From Mortierella alpina (Eukaryota > Mortierellomycota > Mortierellomycetes > Mortierellales > Mortierellaceae): a DNA stretch of 64,000 nucleotides. Below the pieces are notes generated by a model. The model saw nothing but the letters and a program-made list of their open reading frames with translations. It did not search any database and had not been told where the DNA came from. How positions within the stretch are numbered: the first letter of the stretch is position 1; each line of letters begins with the position of its first letter. The DNA is taken from NCBI GenBank assembly GCA_029449245.1, contig JANATF010000005.1:496001-560000 (forward strand), given 5' to 3'. Shown in pieces: positions 1 to 11,760 of the stretch. The translations under genes and the position numbers were made by a program.

Positions 1-55
1 TTGAAAGGTCTCGCTTTCATGCTATCTCACTCTTCACTCCCGTCCCCAGAACACC

Positions 56-1777
56 ATGGCAGCCGTGCACACCGTCGACTTGACTCTTGCTCTTGCTCAT
101 GGGGGGACCCTTCGAGGAACATTAGATCGTGATCGCCAGATTGCAGTCTTCCGAAACCTCCCTTTTGCTACAGTTCCAAAGCGCTGGCGTGCAGCTGTCA
201 AAAAAGCGCCTTGGACCGGCATCCTCGATGCGACAAAGCAAGGGTAATAGTGCACATATCACACGCTACTTACCTCCCCCGCGTCTGTGCCTCACTAACA
301 GCTCTTTTTCATTTCGTCTCATACAGTCCCATCATTCCTGTGTGGAGACTCGCTCCAGAGAAAGGCGTTGACTTTGATGAATTGAACGCACTCAACCTCA
401 ACGTCTTTGTGCCCCTATCAGTGCCCTGAAGAACGAAACAAAGGTCGACCCGATCCCAGTGATGACATGGGTACACGGTGTAGCATTCACTTGGGGATCG
501 AATGCCGACCCCTTCTATGGTTCGCTTTGCATATGTCGTGGCAATCCTGCCGATTCAATGCGACCATGTTGGTTATATCTCAGATAACACTAACAACGTC
601 CTCGTCCTATATGGATAGATGCAGTCAACTTCGTACAACATTCCATCTTGCTGCATCTGCCTGTGATAGTGGTCACAATCAGCTACCGTGTAAACGTCTT
701 TGGGTTTCTGGCCTCCAAGGAACTACAGGAAGAATTGGAGAGAGTCGCCCGAGTATTCTTCCCTCTCTATATATGATCGATCCATAGGTAGCTGGGGTCT
801 CATGGATCAAAAGCTTGCCTTTGAATGGGTGAGAGAGAATATCGCGTCTTTTGGGGGCAATGCGAGAAATGTCACCGCGTTTGGAGAATCTGCAGGATCA
901 GCCTCGCTGCATTATCATATGGTCCTTCCATCTCACCATGAACTTTTTGACCACGCCGTCCTACAGTCTGGTACCATATATGCCCTTCCATCGGAGCGTG
1001 CACACAAGGAAGGTCAAGCACATTGTGACACCTTGCTTGAGCACCTCAACATCCCTTAAGCCTGCCCTCGAGAGAGAAAATGAGACGGCTGCGATCTGTC
1101 GATCAATTGGAGTTGCGCAATGCAACTCGCAGCCTATTTAAAGTGCGTCACCCTTGCCATGACAACGGCAAAGTTTTTCCGATTGCAGCCTTCAGGCATG
1201 GCCGTCTCTCCTCTGCCGGTTGGTTCCCTTTCCAGAACTGGACGCGGAAGCTGAGCATGTCTATGGTGCCCCAAAAACAGATGCCGACGTTGAGCGGATA
1301 TTCTCAAAGCTGATAGGGGATGCGGGATTCAGCTACTCAACGCATGTCATTGGCGAGACCTTGCTAAATCTCCAGAGCGCACGCGGAGCGGATCAGTTTA
1401 AACTGCTGAGGTATAACTTGGATGTTGGGAACAACAAATTGGACGAAATGGAACTGGGTCTTGGAGCTACACCTGGTGTTGAACTTCCTTTCATCTTTGG
1501 CGCACCCAAATTGAAGGCTCTCCTCACAGAGAAGGAACTTCGATTGAGCAAAGAGATGCAAAGGCTGTGGATCTCGTTTGCGTACCAGGATCACTATAAA
1601 GCCATGGCGTCTTCAGACGGAATGCGAGTACCGCAAGTCGAGAATGGAGAGGCGTTTGTAATGACGAATACCCATGAGATCAAAATAGGCAGAAGCAATC
1701 GGCTTACAGAGGCGCAAAGGGCATTCTGGGATAGGCTTGCGCAGATGCAACTTGCAACAGCCGATATACTGGTTTAA
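56..1777 (+). pseudogene. Carboxylesterase type-B pseudogene, first copy of a tandem pair
   Basis: This is a decayed alpha/beta-hydrolase of the carboxylesterase B family and a close paralogue of the intact gene at 2155-4068. The start, the first splice junction (donor after codon 60, acceptor near 330) and the GESAGS nucleophile motif (about 882-900) survive. The reading frame breaks near 418, just after the VPL of the NALNLNVFVPL stretch. The oxyanion-hole HGG of the neighbour reads HGV here. A stop falls at about 1057. A segment matching about 100 residues of the neighbour, including its catalytic acid, is missing between about 1060 and 1220. The catalytic His of the neighbour is replaced by Pro (CCT near 1472). 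The C-terminal 180 residues remain open. Loss of two of three catalytic residues means the product cannot be an active esterase. Confidence 0.85.
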
Positions 1778-2154
1778 AGACAGACCGGTCGGTATGTTCT
1801 TGTAAGGATTGCGCCCAACAAAACCTGTGGGGTGTGCAATTACTTAAAAGTGAAGAACGGGCCGTAACTTACCGTGCTTGCGTTAGCGACGATTTGCGCA
1901 ATTCCCCCACATCAAATTTGACCAAATGCTCGCAGTTCTCACGGACCCTCCACCAACCACCCTTGCGCGCTCTTGCTCGCCATTGGAGGTCCTCAAAACG
2001 ATCGTTCAGAAAGTATAATGTAGTCCGGCTTGACAATCATGCGTGTTCAGTTACATAAATACTCACGACCCTCCTCTCGCCTCTTGTCCAAACATATACG
2101 ACACCTCCACCGAACAGCACCTCAGTATCAGAAACTTTTACATCAGGAGAAACC
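1778..2154. promoter_or_regulatory. Spacer and probable promoter of the intact esterase
   Basis: No gene is seen. A TATA-like cataaata lies at 2054-2061, about 100 bases upstream of the ATG at 2155, followed by a C/A-rich leader that is typical of a fungal core promoter. This is inferred from position and sequence only. Confidence 0.35.
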
Positions 2155-4068
2155 ATGACGGACGCTAACACTATTGACCTGACTCTTGCTCATGGAGGAA
2201 CCCTCCGAGGAACAGTTGATCATGAACGCCAGGTCGCCGTCTTCCGAAACGTGCCTTTCGCCACTGTCCCAAAACGCTGGCGTGCTGCTGTCAAGTCAGA
2301 GGCCTGGACGGGTGTGCGCGATGCGACGAAGCAAGGGTGAGAGAGCCCCTCCCTCCATAATGAAGTTTTATGGCGACCGTTCTGGGATGACCCTGCTTGC
2401 TAATGCAAAGAATCTATTGATCGCACTTTGTAGCCCAATTTGCCCTCAAACTACTTCAGTTTTCCCACTGCATCTACTCGTTCCCTCGGACATTGATCTC
2501 CAGGCACCTGCTGCTGAGGAGGATGAGCTGAACGCCCTGAACCTCAACATCTTTGTGCCGCTCAATTCTTTGCAGGCTGAAGCAGAGCCGATCCCAGTCA
2601 TGACCTATATCCATGGCGGCGCTTTCAGGGATGGATCTAACGCCAAAATGCTTTACAGTATGTACCATCCGATTGCTGTGTCATGAACATATCCAAACCA
2701 ATTGTGAAGGCGCGCTCATGGGACCAGAAACGGCTTTTGATGCCTCTATCCTCACTTTTCTTTCTATTAGATTCGGTGAACTTTGTACAGCATTCCATCC
2801 AACTTGAGCGGCCTGTGATCGTGGTCGTAGTCAACTACCGCTTGAACGTCTTTGGGTTCCTAGCCTCCAGGGAACTACAGGAAGAGATGAAAGAGTCACC
2901 CGAGTATGCATCCCTCTCACCATACGACCGGTCTATCGGTAACTGGGGTCTCATGGATCAGAAACTGGCCTTTGAATGGGTGAGAGAGAATATCGCGTCG
3001 TTTGGCGGCAACGCAAGAAACGTCACCGCCTTTGGGGAGTCTGCAGGATCGGTCTCGCTGCACTACCATATGATTCTGCCATCTCATCATGGCCTCTTTG
3101 ACCACGCCATTCTGCAGTCTGGTACAGTGGACACCCTCCCCGCAGCCCATGTCCACAAAGAGGGTCAAGCCTACTTTGACGAACTCCTTCAGAAACTCAA
3201 CATCCCTTTGGACTTGGACTCGAAGGAAAAAATGAGACTGTTGAGGGCCATTCCTCAGGACGAGATCGCCCAAGCTGGCGTTGGTATGTTCCACCCTTAC
3301 TACGACGACGGCGGCGTTTTTAGTGTCACTGGCGCTACCGGCAATGCTGTTCAGACCCAGGGTTTGGATCTCAACACCTATGATCCAAATCTCAAGTCAG
3401 TCCTGCTGGGCAACACCAAGGACGAGGGTACTGCTTTTGCAACCATGTTCTTTGGACAAGTCAGCCTCCAGACATGGCCTCAATTCGTCCAAAGGATGGC
3501 TCCCGTACCAGCATTGGCGTCCTTGTTCGAGTCAGCCTATGGTGTTCCCAAGACGGAAGCAGCTGTGACCCGGATTGTTGCTACAGTCACAGGCGACATG
3601 GCTTTTGTCAACCCTACCCAAGTCTTGCACGACTCGTTGATGAAGCTCCGCAAGGTCCGTGGGAAGGATCAGTTCAAGGTTTCGAGGTATCACTTTGATG
3701 CAGAGATTGAAAAGATGAACCAAGTCGCCTCTGGTTTAGGATCCATGCACGCTGGAGAACTTCCGTTCCTGTTTGCGCCACCCATGATCGAGACGATTTT
3801 GTCTAGCAAGGAGATGCAATTGAGCTCTGAAATGCAGAAGATGTGGATTCTGTTTGGCAACCAGCAGGATTACGAAGCCAGGACTTTGTCGGGTCAGCGA
3901 CACGCTCCAGTGGTCGACAACGGCGAGGCATTTGTCTTGACTAAAGACTACGAGATTGAAGTCGGAAAGAGCCAACGGCTGAGCGAGGACGCCATGATAT
4001 TCTGGAGACAACTGGGGCAGGCGGTAGTGCAAAAGGCCGAGACTGGCTTCCTGCGCATGGAATGTTAG
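2155..4068 (+). CDS. Carboxylesterase type B (intact tandem copy)
   Basis: Exons 2155-2336, 2434-2657 and 2771-4068 join in frame to about 567 residues, a normal length for the family. Such enzymes hydrolyse carboxylic esters with a Ser-Glu-His triad. The oxyanion-hole HGG lies in exon 2 (TYIHGGAF). The nucleophile is Ser225 in GESAGS, the acid is Glu353 in KDEGT and the base is His461 in SMHAGELPF. All were read directly from the translation. The N terminus (MTDANTIDLTLAHGG) is not hydrophobic, so no secretion signal is seen and a cytosolic enzyme is likely. The upstream gene is a dead duplicate of the same family. The natural substrate cannot be read from the sequence. Confidence 0.93.
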
Positions 4069-5131
4069 ATTGAAGGCCCATGTGAACTCAGTGGCCGCTT
4101 CTACGAGGACGACACTCTCGCATGGGTCGAGACTAAAAGCAGTCAAGTGGGTGAGGTGCTGCCAATTGAGTCTCGTCATCTCGGTGGACCCATAATTCAA
4201 AAAAATGTCTCAAAACCTACTATAAAATATAACGCTTGCCATATTGAAGTTGTAACAAGCAATTGCTCGGGAAAAGCAATTGTATATGGTGCATTTGGAG
4301 CTTGGCAAGAGGCTCCGCGAGCACGATCGTCCCACTCGCAAGTGGCAGCCCTCTTCGACCGGGGAGGGGGTGACGTCTGTCAGTGCAGGATGTGTTCGTA
4401 TCCGGGCATACGTGCATCATATCTTTTGATTCCTCGAGAAAGGCGAGCCTCTTGGTTTCCATTGAGCGCCAATCGTCCTGACTCGTTACTCTGCTGGGGG
4501 AAGTGACATCCGTCATGCCTCATATAGGAAACAGTAAGGTGGACTAGCACACAGGCTCGACGGTTCGTGTCTGCTTGTTCCGGTCCTTTAGCTTCTCATT
4601 TCAGGCTACACAGTCCACCGTAAACGGACTGGTGGGATTCTGGGTCGCCATCAGCTCGGCTCCAGCTGTACAAGACTTCTCGCGCAAACGACGGCGTGCA
4701 AACTTTGCTGCTCTCTGGACTGTCCTTGCTATAGCGTCAGCAGAGAGCAGGATCAACAGGGGTGGAGTGGGTACGTGGACACTCTACAGACCAAGGTAAC
4801 ATCCTAGTAGAGTCAAGCAGGAATCAACTCTGTCAATCATGCACGGCAGTGTCGGTTTATTTCTTCAGTAACCAGCATGTTGGGATAATGATGTGCTGCA
4901 CGGCAGTACCTCTGAGCATCGTAAAAAGAACGAGGCTCAAAAAAAAAAGTGACTGCGTGAGTCTGCATCTCTTCATAAGCGCGTGCGCCCGGATTGTGTT
5001 GAATCTCTCCCCCTTCGCCATCCGGAGCACACGACACAGCAAGATCCTGTCAACAACTGCGGTGTAAAGATTACCGGGACAGTTGCCACTACAAATTAGA
5101 GCTCGGTACAAGGGGAGCATACCACTTGGCA
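4069..5131. other. Intergenic region
   Basis: Nothing recognisable as a gene was found on either strand. The last few hundred bases presumably include the promoter and leader of the Integrator-like gene that starts at 5132. Confidence 0.5.
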
Positions 5132-8100
5132 ATGCCATCCATCAAAAACAATGCTTCTGCTGAAGCTGGATTCAGGCGCCTGGTTGAGCTCGAGAGTGCA
5201 TACCGAACCCAGCGACCCTCGGACCAGCTGCACGCAATCGCATCATATCCTCACCTCTTTGACGAATATCCAGACCCTGTCATTATCAACACTGTGATAC
5301 TAAAGCTCGCAGACTATTTCCGAGCCAGGTATGGTTTGGGAAACTAAAATCGTGTTTGCGTTCTAGCTACACACGGTGATATGTGAAGAACCTGGTATTC
5401 TGACGAGCCTACTCTTCTTGATGATGTCCAATTTTAGCAACAACATACAGAGGCATGCGATCCTTCAGGTGTTCAAGAAAAGTCAGCCACATCTGAAAAA
5501 GGTTATGAACGTAGAGGAGACTATTCGGAGAATATCTCCTCAGATGCATTCGAACGACCCACTTTCTCGTGCCATCACCCTTCGGTGAGAAAACTCTGCT
5601 CGTTGATCACGTAAACATGTCGCGAATGATCGTTGGTGACCACGGCGACTGACAGTCATTCTTTTTTATGGTAGAGTGCTGGGGTGCATGGCGACAATCG
5701 TTTACGACCGCATTGATGTTTATCACAAGTATGCCCTGCGACTAGGAAGTGCGAAGAATCAAACGCGTGAATAAGGACTGACCAACTCAACTTCTCTCTA
5801 TGGATCCGCTATATCAGTGTCATCCATTCACTGGATTCCTCCGAGGCCATGGAGGTGAGCGCAGCCGTTTATGCCGCAGACAAGATCTGTGCTCAGTCCC
5901 AAAAGTTCTGTGCCATCATCTCTGGAAAACTCGCATTTATGGTGCGGGATTCAAAAACGCCGCTGCCCCTCCGAAGGAGACTCATCCGTGTCTTTGGGCA
6001 CATGTTTGAAGATATCACGCTCGCTAGACTGGTAAGGCGAATAAGTGCAGTTTCCAAAAACCGGAAGGGTTTTGGAAAATCGAGTGGCAACCGCTAACGC
6101 CGGATCTCAACAACAATGTCGCTTCTAGGCAAGAAAGACGTGCCTGGATATTCTGGACCTAAATCAAGATGGAGAGTATACGGTGGCTATCCTTCGCACC
6201 TTGACCCGGCTGGCATCTCATTCTTTAGTGGACGTCGATCAGCAGATCGAACTGCTACTCCAGCGTGCTAATGGAGATTCAGCCACCTTGCCAGGGATCA
6301 GACGTGTCTCGCTAATGTGCTTAGGATCGCTTGCTCGAAAGAGCATTGAGTTCAGTCCAAATCATATCGAGGTAGAAACCCCTGCATTGTGCTTCTTGAT
6401 ATAGCGCACCTACCGATACGAGCCAAACAACTCACGCCACTCCGTTCATTAGATGATCTTTGCAATTGCCTTGGAGTCTCAAGATGAAAAGACAACACTC
6501 AGAGCAATGGAGACACTCAACAATATCTTTCGCCTTACGGGCATCACGACATCCATCTTGCTGCTGGGCGACTCTGGTTTGGACACCATGTTGTCCTACA
6601 TCCAGATGTGTTTGCGAGTACTAGAACGCACTTCCACATCCATTTCATCGTCTTCACCAAGGTCACGGCTTATTCCTCTCGAGTGCTTCTCGCTCCTTTC
6701 CGTCATTTTGCCAAGTTACAGCGAACTCGCGGACATATCATCGAGGCCATCGAAGACAAGCGCGGAGCAAACCTTCCGCAATTCAGTCAAGTCAGCAACC
6801 CAGTCAATGGAAACATTCTTGATGCGAATATGGAGCCAGGACTCTGGGGAACCAAGGGTAAAGCTCTTGCAGCAGGATATCGGTCACTCGAAGGCTGTTC
6901 TCTGGTACTGGATCAACCTAGGTCTAGCTGAGGCGGAACAAGTCGACAAAGTGTTGAGAACTTTGCTCGGATGGATCGGCGTTTACAAAGGTAAGCGGAG
7001 CTACTAACTGCGGGACCAAGTAGAGTACACTCCTCCCACCAGAGGTACAGTGACTGAGCTTTCTTAATGCTATGATTTTATGCGTTTAGATGTGTCTGTT
7101 TTACAGGCAAAGGCACTGTTGCACATGGCTCGGCAGCAACCCAGGAAAATGCATGCTTTAGAGGACTTGGCCATAAATCTTTTAGAAGCTCACGTCGACG
7201 CGCCAGACACCCAGACTTTTGTAAGTCAAGATTTTTTTGTCTACAGCTCCATACATCATTTTGATATGCGAAGATCAATCGGCGTTTAAATGATCTAACG
7301 CCCTCCTAAATGACCTGCAGATGCTGGTCTACCGGACCCTTCTCACCTCTGCAGCTCTCTATAGAGGATTCGCTGCCGAGACGAGGACATTTGAATCGCG
7401 CCTAACGCCTCTCCTCGAGAAATTCGGTCGGATTGATACGACAGAGCGTTATACCCGAAACCAATGGGAGTTGTATCAACTGGGTCGGTACTCTTTACAG
7501 GCCGGCTGGGCTTCGCTCGCCTTGACGGCACTGAAGAACCAAGAGAAGGCAGTATTAAGTGTGCCTCATGCACTCTGGCTGACAAGCGTGCAGACCGTGG
7601 CACTGATTGAGAGCTCATTACAGGCAAAGGCACGGGCGTTTTCTGCGACGGCGATGGAGGAGGATGTTGACTCGAATAAGCTTGACTTGTATTCACAGCA
7701 ACAGATGTACGTGTACATCATTGGCCATCTTGAGGTAAAGTGAACATTAACCATCTTGTCGCCCTTTTTTTTTCTAGACCAGAAAGCTTCAAAAACTAAT
7801 AAGCCTGTTGAACACGCGTATTTTTTAGGAGATCGAGGCCTATCAGATCGACAGGTCGTTCCATTTGCGGTGGTGCTCCCTCCGCCAAGAGTACCTCCAG
7901 GCCACCCAGCTGGCAGTTACGACACTCCAGCTCTTGTCTTCTGGCGTTTTCACTCACCGCCAGCAAGTCAGCGCAATGCATAACGGTGCCTATTCGTACA
8001 TTGCACTTCCACGAGACGAAATTTCACTTTCCAGCTGCGCAGACATGTTTAATGAGCTCGCGCATCAGTATACACTCGTCAGGGCCAGTGTCTCTTGCAA

Positions 8101-8524
8101 TGCCACCACAGAATCAAGCACGACGTACTCCGCACCGTCCCAATCAGAACATCGGCAGGCGGATGCGGCAATCGAAATCCTGCAAACAATGTGTTTGATT
8201 TTGGGCTTTGCTCTCCAACGAGTTGCCAAGATATTGAGGAGAGCCCAGAAGCCTGGTGCCATTGATGAAGAAAGGGATTCCGCCGTGGAGACAGACCAGG
8301 TGTTTGACGTAGATCCTCTGCTTATACCGCTGTTGTACCATCAGGGTCAAGACCAGGGACAAGACGCAAAGGCAGGACAAGAATCGGCAAGAACGTTTGT
8401 TGAGACGTTCAGGGCTTCGGCAAAGTTGGCACTGGGGTTCGTGAACGAGCATCTGCAAGGCCGCGACCTGGACACGTTAGAGGTATATATGTACCAGTGT
8501 GCTTCTCTGGCTCGGGTGTTATGA
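5132..8524 (+). CDS. Integrator complex subunit 7-like protein
   Basis: Exons 5132-5328, 5438-5584, 5675-5728, 5818-6031, 6129-6371, 6453-6990, 7090-7220, 7321-7734 and 7829-8524 join in phase to about 877 residues. Animal INTS7 is about 960. The N-terminal third matches my memory of metazoan INTS7 in order: a FPxLFxxYPxPxxIN-like stretch, LADxFR, the block HSNDPxxRAITLRxLG (here HSNDPLSRAITLRVLG), EVxAAVxAA, and SLVDxxxQIxLLLQ. The whole protein looks alpha-helical and HEAT-like, with no membrane segment. INTS7 is a scaffold of the Integrator, which processes snRNA 3' ends and terminates promoter-proximal transcription. The C-terminal half is divergent. An in-frame TTG lies six bases upstream, but the ATG at 5132 is taken as the start. 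The final exon could be followed by another that was not detected. Confidence 0.82.
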
Positions 8525-9084
8525 GCATACTTGGGTCTTGATGATTATTGACACTGCTTGTTGTATCTCTTTTTTAATAGAAGGGCATTTCAATTGTGCA
8601 GCAACTGGTATCCCAGTTTATATCACTACCTGTTCCGATTCCACAGGATTTTTTTGTAGGCAAGCCATCGTCGCAAGAGCCACACTTCACGACACGTTAA
8701 AGTGTTGCGCATGGTTGCGAAGGATCTTGCAAATAAATCATTGCAGCAAGCCGTCTTCTAACAAACATACTGCAGAGGCGCACCGACAAGACTGGTACAG
8801 AGAGGGCTCTGCACGCGGTGCCAAGCACTGAAGCCCAACCACCATCGACTCTAACCGTATCCAGACCCCCCCCCCAAGTTCCTCATAGAACCGATGAGAG
8901 GACCAACGTCAAAACGCTCGTCAACTACGGCCTGGGATACGAGTGTCGGTTATAAAGGGGAGGTGACACCGTGAGTCACAACGAATTTTGCGGACCTGGA
9001 TGTTGGTTGCACAGGCACCTAAAACCGGCGCAGTCTAGTTGGCTGTGTACTGTGAACTTCTTTCTTCAGGACAAATACACCAAC
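8525..9084. other. Intergenic region between INTS7-like and DTD1 genes
   Basis: No gene is seen. It should hold the 3' end of the upstream gene (an aataaat lies at about 8731-8737) and the promoter of the deacylase. A short C-run is present near 8868. Confidence 0.4.
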
Positions 9085-10193
9085 ATGCGAGCAGTAAGAT
9101 TCATGGAAGCAAAATGAGCTACGACCTGACTTTCAGGAACATCTGCTTGAATGTCGCCATGAGGAAAAGCAGATCGCTTGATTAGAGCGCTCGCTTACTC
9201 ACTCCTGCTCTGCGATCTCCACACTTCCAGGTTTTGCAAAGAGTCGTTCAAGCCAGCGTTGAGGGTGAGAAAACTGATCATCATCGGCATTGAGCGGTAT
9301 TTCCATCACACTCTTCACAATCGCGAATACTTACCCTGTCTCTCCCACTCGTAGTCAATGGCCAACAAATCTCAAAGATCAAGCAAGGACTGTGTGTCCT
9401 GATCGGCCTCTCTGTCGACGACACTTCTGCAGATCTGGATTTTATGGTGCGCAAGTTGCTCAGTGTCCGAGTATTTGATTCAGCACACAATGCCTTGGCT
9501 GCTAAAGACTCGGAAGCGCCACAGGAGCCTTCAAAGATGTGGGCAAAGAGTGTTGTCGATATTGGAGGCGAAATCTTGTGTGGTAAGGTGCTAAATGCAT
9601 TTGCACTGAGCCTTACTCGTTTATATTCGACCCCGTCATAGCGCTCCACCTCTCACATATCTGTTTCATTCTTGTAGTATCTCAATTCACACTTTACGGA
9701 CAAGTGATCAAGGGTAGCAAACCGGACTTTCACCTCTCAATGAAGTCAGATACTTCCAAGCAAATGTACCATGAATTTTTGGATCGACTCCGGAAGGCCT
9801 ACCAGGCCGATCGGATTAAAGGTATTGCCTCGTCTCTTTTGTTTCCGTCTAGTTTCAGTGTTGTACATGCCTTGTTTCTCGTCGAGGGAGCTTACTCACT
9901 GGCCCGTATATTTCTCCCTAGACGGTGAGTTTGGCGCAATGATGCTGGTCAATATTGCAAACGATGGACCTGTGACCCTAGAGCTAGACTCGCGCAAGTT
10001 TGAATACCTTCCGGTCACGAACCAGTCCTCGCCTGCAATCGCAAAGGCTCTCAAGCAGGCCAAGACAGCCTCCACCTCTACATCTGCTGGATCATCCGTC
10101 ACATCTCTATCCTCGGATATGAAGAATGGGGACGCGCCTGGTGAAGGCAAGGCGTTCAATGGTACGAATTCAGGCAAGGAGGATAGGAAATAA
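9085..10193 (+). CDS. DTD1: D-aminoacyl-tRNA deacylase
   Basis: Exons 9085-9093, 9231-9264, 9355-9582, 9678-9821 and 9922-10193 join in phase to 228 residues. The enzyme removes D-amino acids (and Gly from tRNA-Ala) that were wrongly attached to tRNA, a chiral proofreading step in the cytosol. The MRAVLQRVVQASV start, the SQFTLYG motif and the NDGPVTLEL block carrying the cross-subunit Gly-cisPro element are all present. The first coding exon is only nine bases (Met-Arg-Ala), but the MRAV-QRV start is so typical of the family that this join is well supported. A Ser/Thr-rich tail of about 65 residues beyond the usual end is extra and of unknown role. Confidence 0.95.
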
Positions 10194-10474
10194 ACGTAGT
10201 ATGTATCAATACCGACAAAAATGCTATGGATATCTTAGACTCTGTAACCAAAAATACGAATGGGCGCGATTGAGTGCGTGTAAGGATGCCACCGCTTTCA
10301 GGTACAGTGACGTTTTGGAACGTAGTGCGCGGACTTGGATGACTGCTTTCTGTTACGCGTCAAATGCACTTGCGTTAGGGAGCAAGTCAGAAAGTCATTA
10401 TTCATTTCACCAACATTGTTCACCTCCACCTCCACCTCCACCATCACCCAGAACTATATATCAGCTACCCAGCC
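10194..10474. other. Intergenic region upstream of UMP1
   Basis: No gene is seen. A (CCACCT)-like run at about 10424-10442 and a tatata at 10456-10461 lie just upstream of the UMP1 start and are plausible promoter or leader sequence. Confidence 0.35.
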
Positions 10475-11375
10475 ATGGTATGATGATAAGCGGGAGGAGC
10501 AAAGCGGAATGGAGAGTTGAATTGCGAAGGAATTGGTCATACCTCAAAGTCTGGACAGAGATAACTAACAGGACATCCACTCTTTCGCTACGCCTCCACC
10601 CAACGTAGTCTCTCCGCCTCGCGCCTTCAAGCAAATCCACAAGCGCAGGATCGGCCTCGGTTCTGGATACGTCCAACTCCTATGGTCTCCATGACACCAT
10701 GCGCTTTGGCATGAGACAGATTGCCAGCGAGGTCACTGAAAAGCACCCCCTCGAGAACCGCCTTGCTGAGGTAAGGAAAACAAGGCGATGATCATTGTCA
10801 TGACGGAGGCATTTGCTGCAGACTTTGGTGTGCGGCTAGATAGGAGTGCAGCTGGAATCTATAGACCTGACGGAACAAGACAAACTCACATGCTCTTGCT
10901 TTTCCTGCCGTCTACTGTGTCTGCCCTATCATCGGGTGCCTGGATTTTCTTCTCTGATCTCGACTCTTGATACGATGCAAAACAGTGGGACAACACACAA
11001 ATGGAATTGAAGATGAACATGGCCCGTAACATGTACGGAATGCATGCTCCTATCAAGATGGCAATGGAGCGGTCCTTAGTTGTCAAAGCCCGTGGACCAT
11101 CTATGCTCCCTCAACGCTCAAATCTGGGACTGGATATTCTGAACGGCAAGGATGAGACCATCGACTTTGAGGACTTCCTGAACGGTAAGTCGACGGTTTG
11201 CTATCTGTTGTTTTTCCTTAGGCACTCTATAGCTGCCTATGGAGATAGTGCGTGTGTGGGTACTCACACGCTTCTGATTTTTTTCTTTGAAAAACAAATA
11301 TTAGTTCCCGAGATGTCAACTGACATGGTGGATGTGCACACAGTCATGGAGCACCAACTCGGACTGCGCGTATAA
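10475..11375 (+). CDS. UMP1: Proteasome maturation factor Ump1/POMP
   Basis: Exons 10475-10477, 10609-10770, 10986-11184 and 11305-11375 join in phase to 144 residues, the usual size for Ump1. Ump1 is the short-lived chaperone trapped inside the 20S proteasome half-mer. It coordinates beta-subunit maturation and is the first substrate of the finished particle. Family hallmarks seen are the HPLENRL block, WDNTQ, the MARNMYGMHAPIKMAMER segment and a C-terminal FLNVPEMS region. The first coding exon consists of the ATG alone, followed at once by a gtatga donor. No other in-frame start fits, and the join gives MSLRLAPSS followed by the conserved region. Confidence 0.9.
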
Positions 11376-11760
11376 TTAGAGGAAGTAGCCTCAGGACTTC
11401 ACACGCTCAGCAGATGCAATAAAGCAACCCACAATACCGAAGGAAAAGGCGCAGTGTGTTCGCAGAAATGTCAACACGACAAGCACCTGGAGAGCTACCG
11501 TTTAGAACTTCAGCTGACTGTGATCATGCGGAGACGTGGATAGCTATTTCAGCTGGATAGGGTATGGAAAACAAGGCAGCAATTACCATTTCGCAGAGGA
11601 GCGAATGCTTTGATGCTCTACCCTTGCACTAGGGTTACTGGCCCTCTCTTTCATGACTCTACTTCCATCGTGCTCTGTTCAATTCTCAGCTTTAATGTCT
11701 AGTTATATATTGGCATGTCTTTATTTATGAGGTCGCGAATGGTGTCATGTTTGTTAATCC
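11376..11760. other. Convergent intergenic region
   Basis: It lies between the 3' ends of UMP1 (plus) and the first FAD monooxygenase (minus). No gene was seen. An aataaa near 11418 may be a polyadenylation signal for UMP1. Confidence 0.4.

Noticed and set aside
4220-4516. 98-codon minus-strand frame
   Set aside because: No domain or splice context; typical of chance frames in this spacer.
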